From contig NZ_WHJC01000007.1 of the NCBI RefSeq assembly GCF_009295725.1, forward strand, positions 1 through 35,304: a stretch of 35,304 nt of DNA, read 5' to 3'. Below the pieces are notes generated by a model. It saw only the letters and a list, made by a program, of their open reading frames with translations. It was not told the DNA's origin and made no database searches. The DNA is from Clostridium tarantellae (GTDB taxonomy: Bacteria; Bacillota; Clostridia; Clostridiales; Clostridiaceae). The translations under genes were made by a program, and so were the position numbers. Shown piece by piece: positions 35,276-35,304 of the stretch (position 1 is the stretch's first letter; each line of letters opens with the position of its first letter).

Positions 35276-35304
35276 TTTTAGTTATTTACTGAAAAGAAAA
35301 TTTG

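Overview
The window is very AT-rich, with TTG and GTG starts next to strong AGGAGG-type ribosome binding sites. It also carries clostridial protein families (M9 collagenase, a SPOCS/DUF3794-like spore domain, a Reg_prop sensor kinase). This points to an endospore-forming Clostridium (sensu stricto), probably host-associated because the surface proteins look built for mucin, host glycans and collagen. I cannot name the species.

Layout. 1-890: a small four-helix membrane protein behind a long leader. 919-21090: a cluster of large modular proteins without signal peptides. Four of them (605, 351, 2450 and 438 aa) start with a cysteine-rich domain resembling SPOCS/DUF3794, then carry 1 to 17 copies of a ~130-aa module resembling Mucin_bdg (PF03272). 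A fifth (1109 aa) has only modules and looks like the severed C-terminal part of the 2450-aa protein. Inside the cluster, on the minus strand, lies a collagenase whose six carbohydrate-binding-like modules come before the catalytic module, again with no signal peptide. 21156-24332: a MacAB-type efflux operon. 24470-30139: an 1843-aa GH2 beta-galactosidase-like enzyme carrying the same binding module as the collagenase and lacking a signal peptide. 30241-33488: a sensor kinase with a double beta-propeller sensor. 33631-34017: a small exported protein. 34301-35275: a trypsin-like protease without a signal peptide.

Working model. Five large genes (605, 351, 2450, collagenase, GH2) share an upstream element, AC-N16/17-[AC]ATATTATA, which fits the mother-cell sigma-K pattern (AC, 16-17 nt, CATANNNTA). 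Together with the absent signal peptides and the SPOCS-like domains, this suggests proteins made in the mother cell and assembled on the spore surface. The cysteine-rich domain would be the anchor, the long arrays would bind mucin or glycans, and the collagenase and glycosidase would be spore-borne enzymes. The domains, motifs and missing signal peptides are visible in the sequence; the spore-surface location is inference.

A second regulatory link was seen. The leader of the 141-aa membrane protein and the MacAB operon share a 24-bp element (20 of 24 identical), each exactly 26 nt before an extended -10. This suggests control by one regulator, possibly of LytTR type, that is not encoded here.
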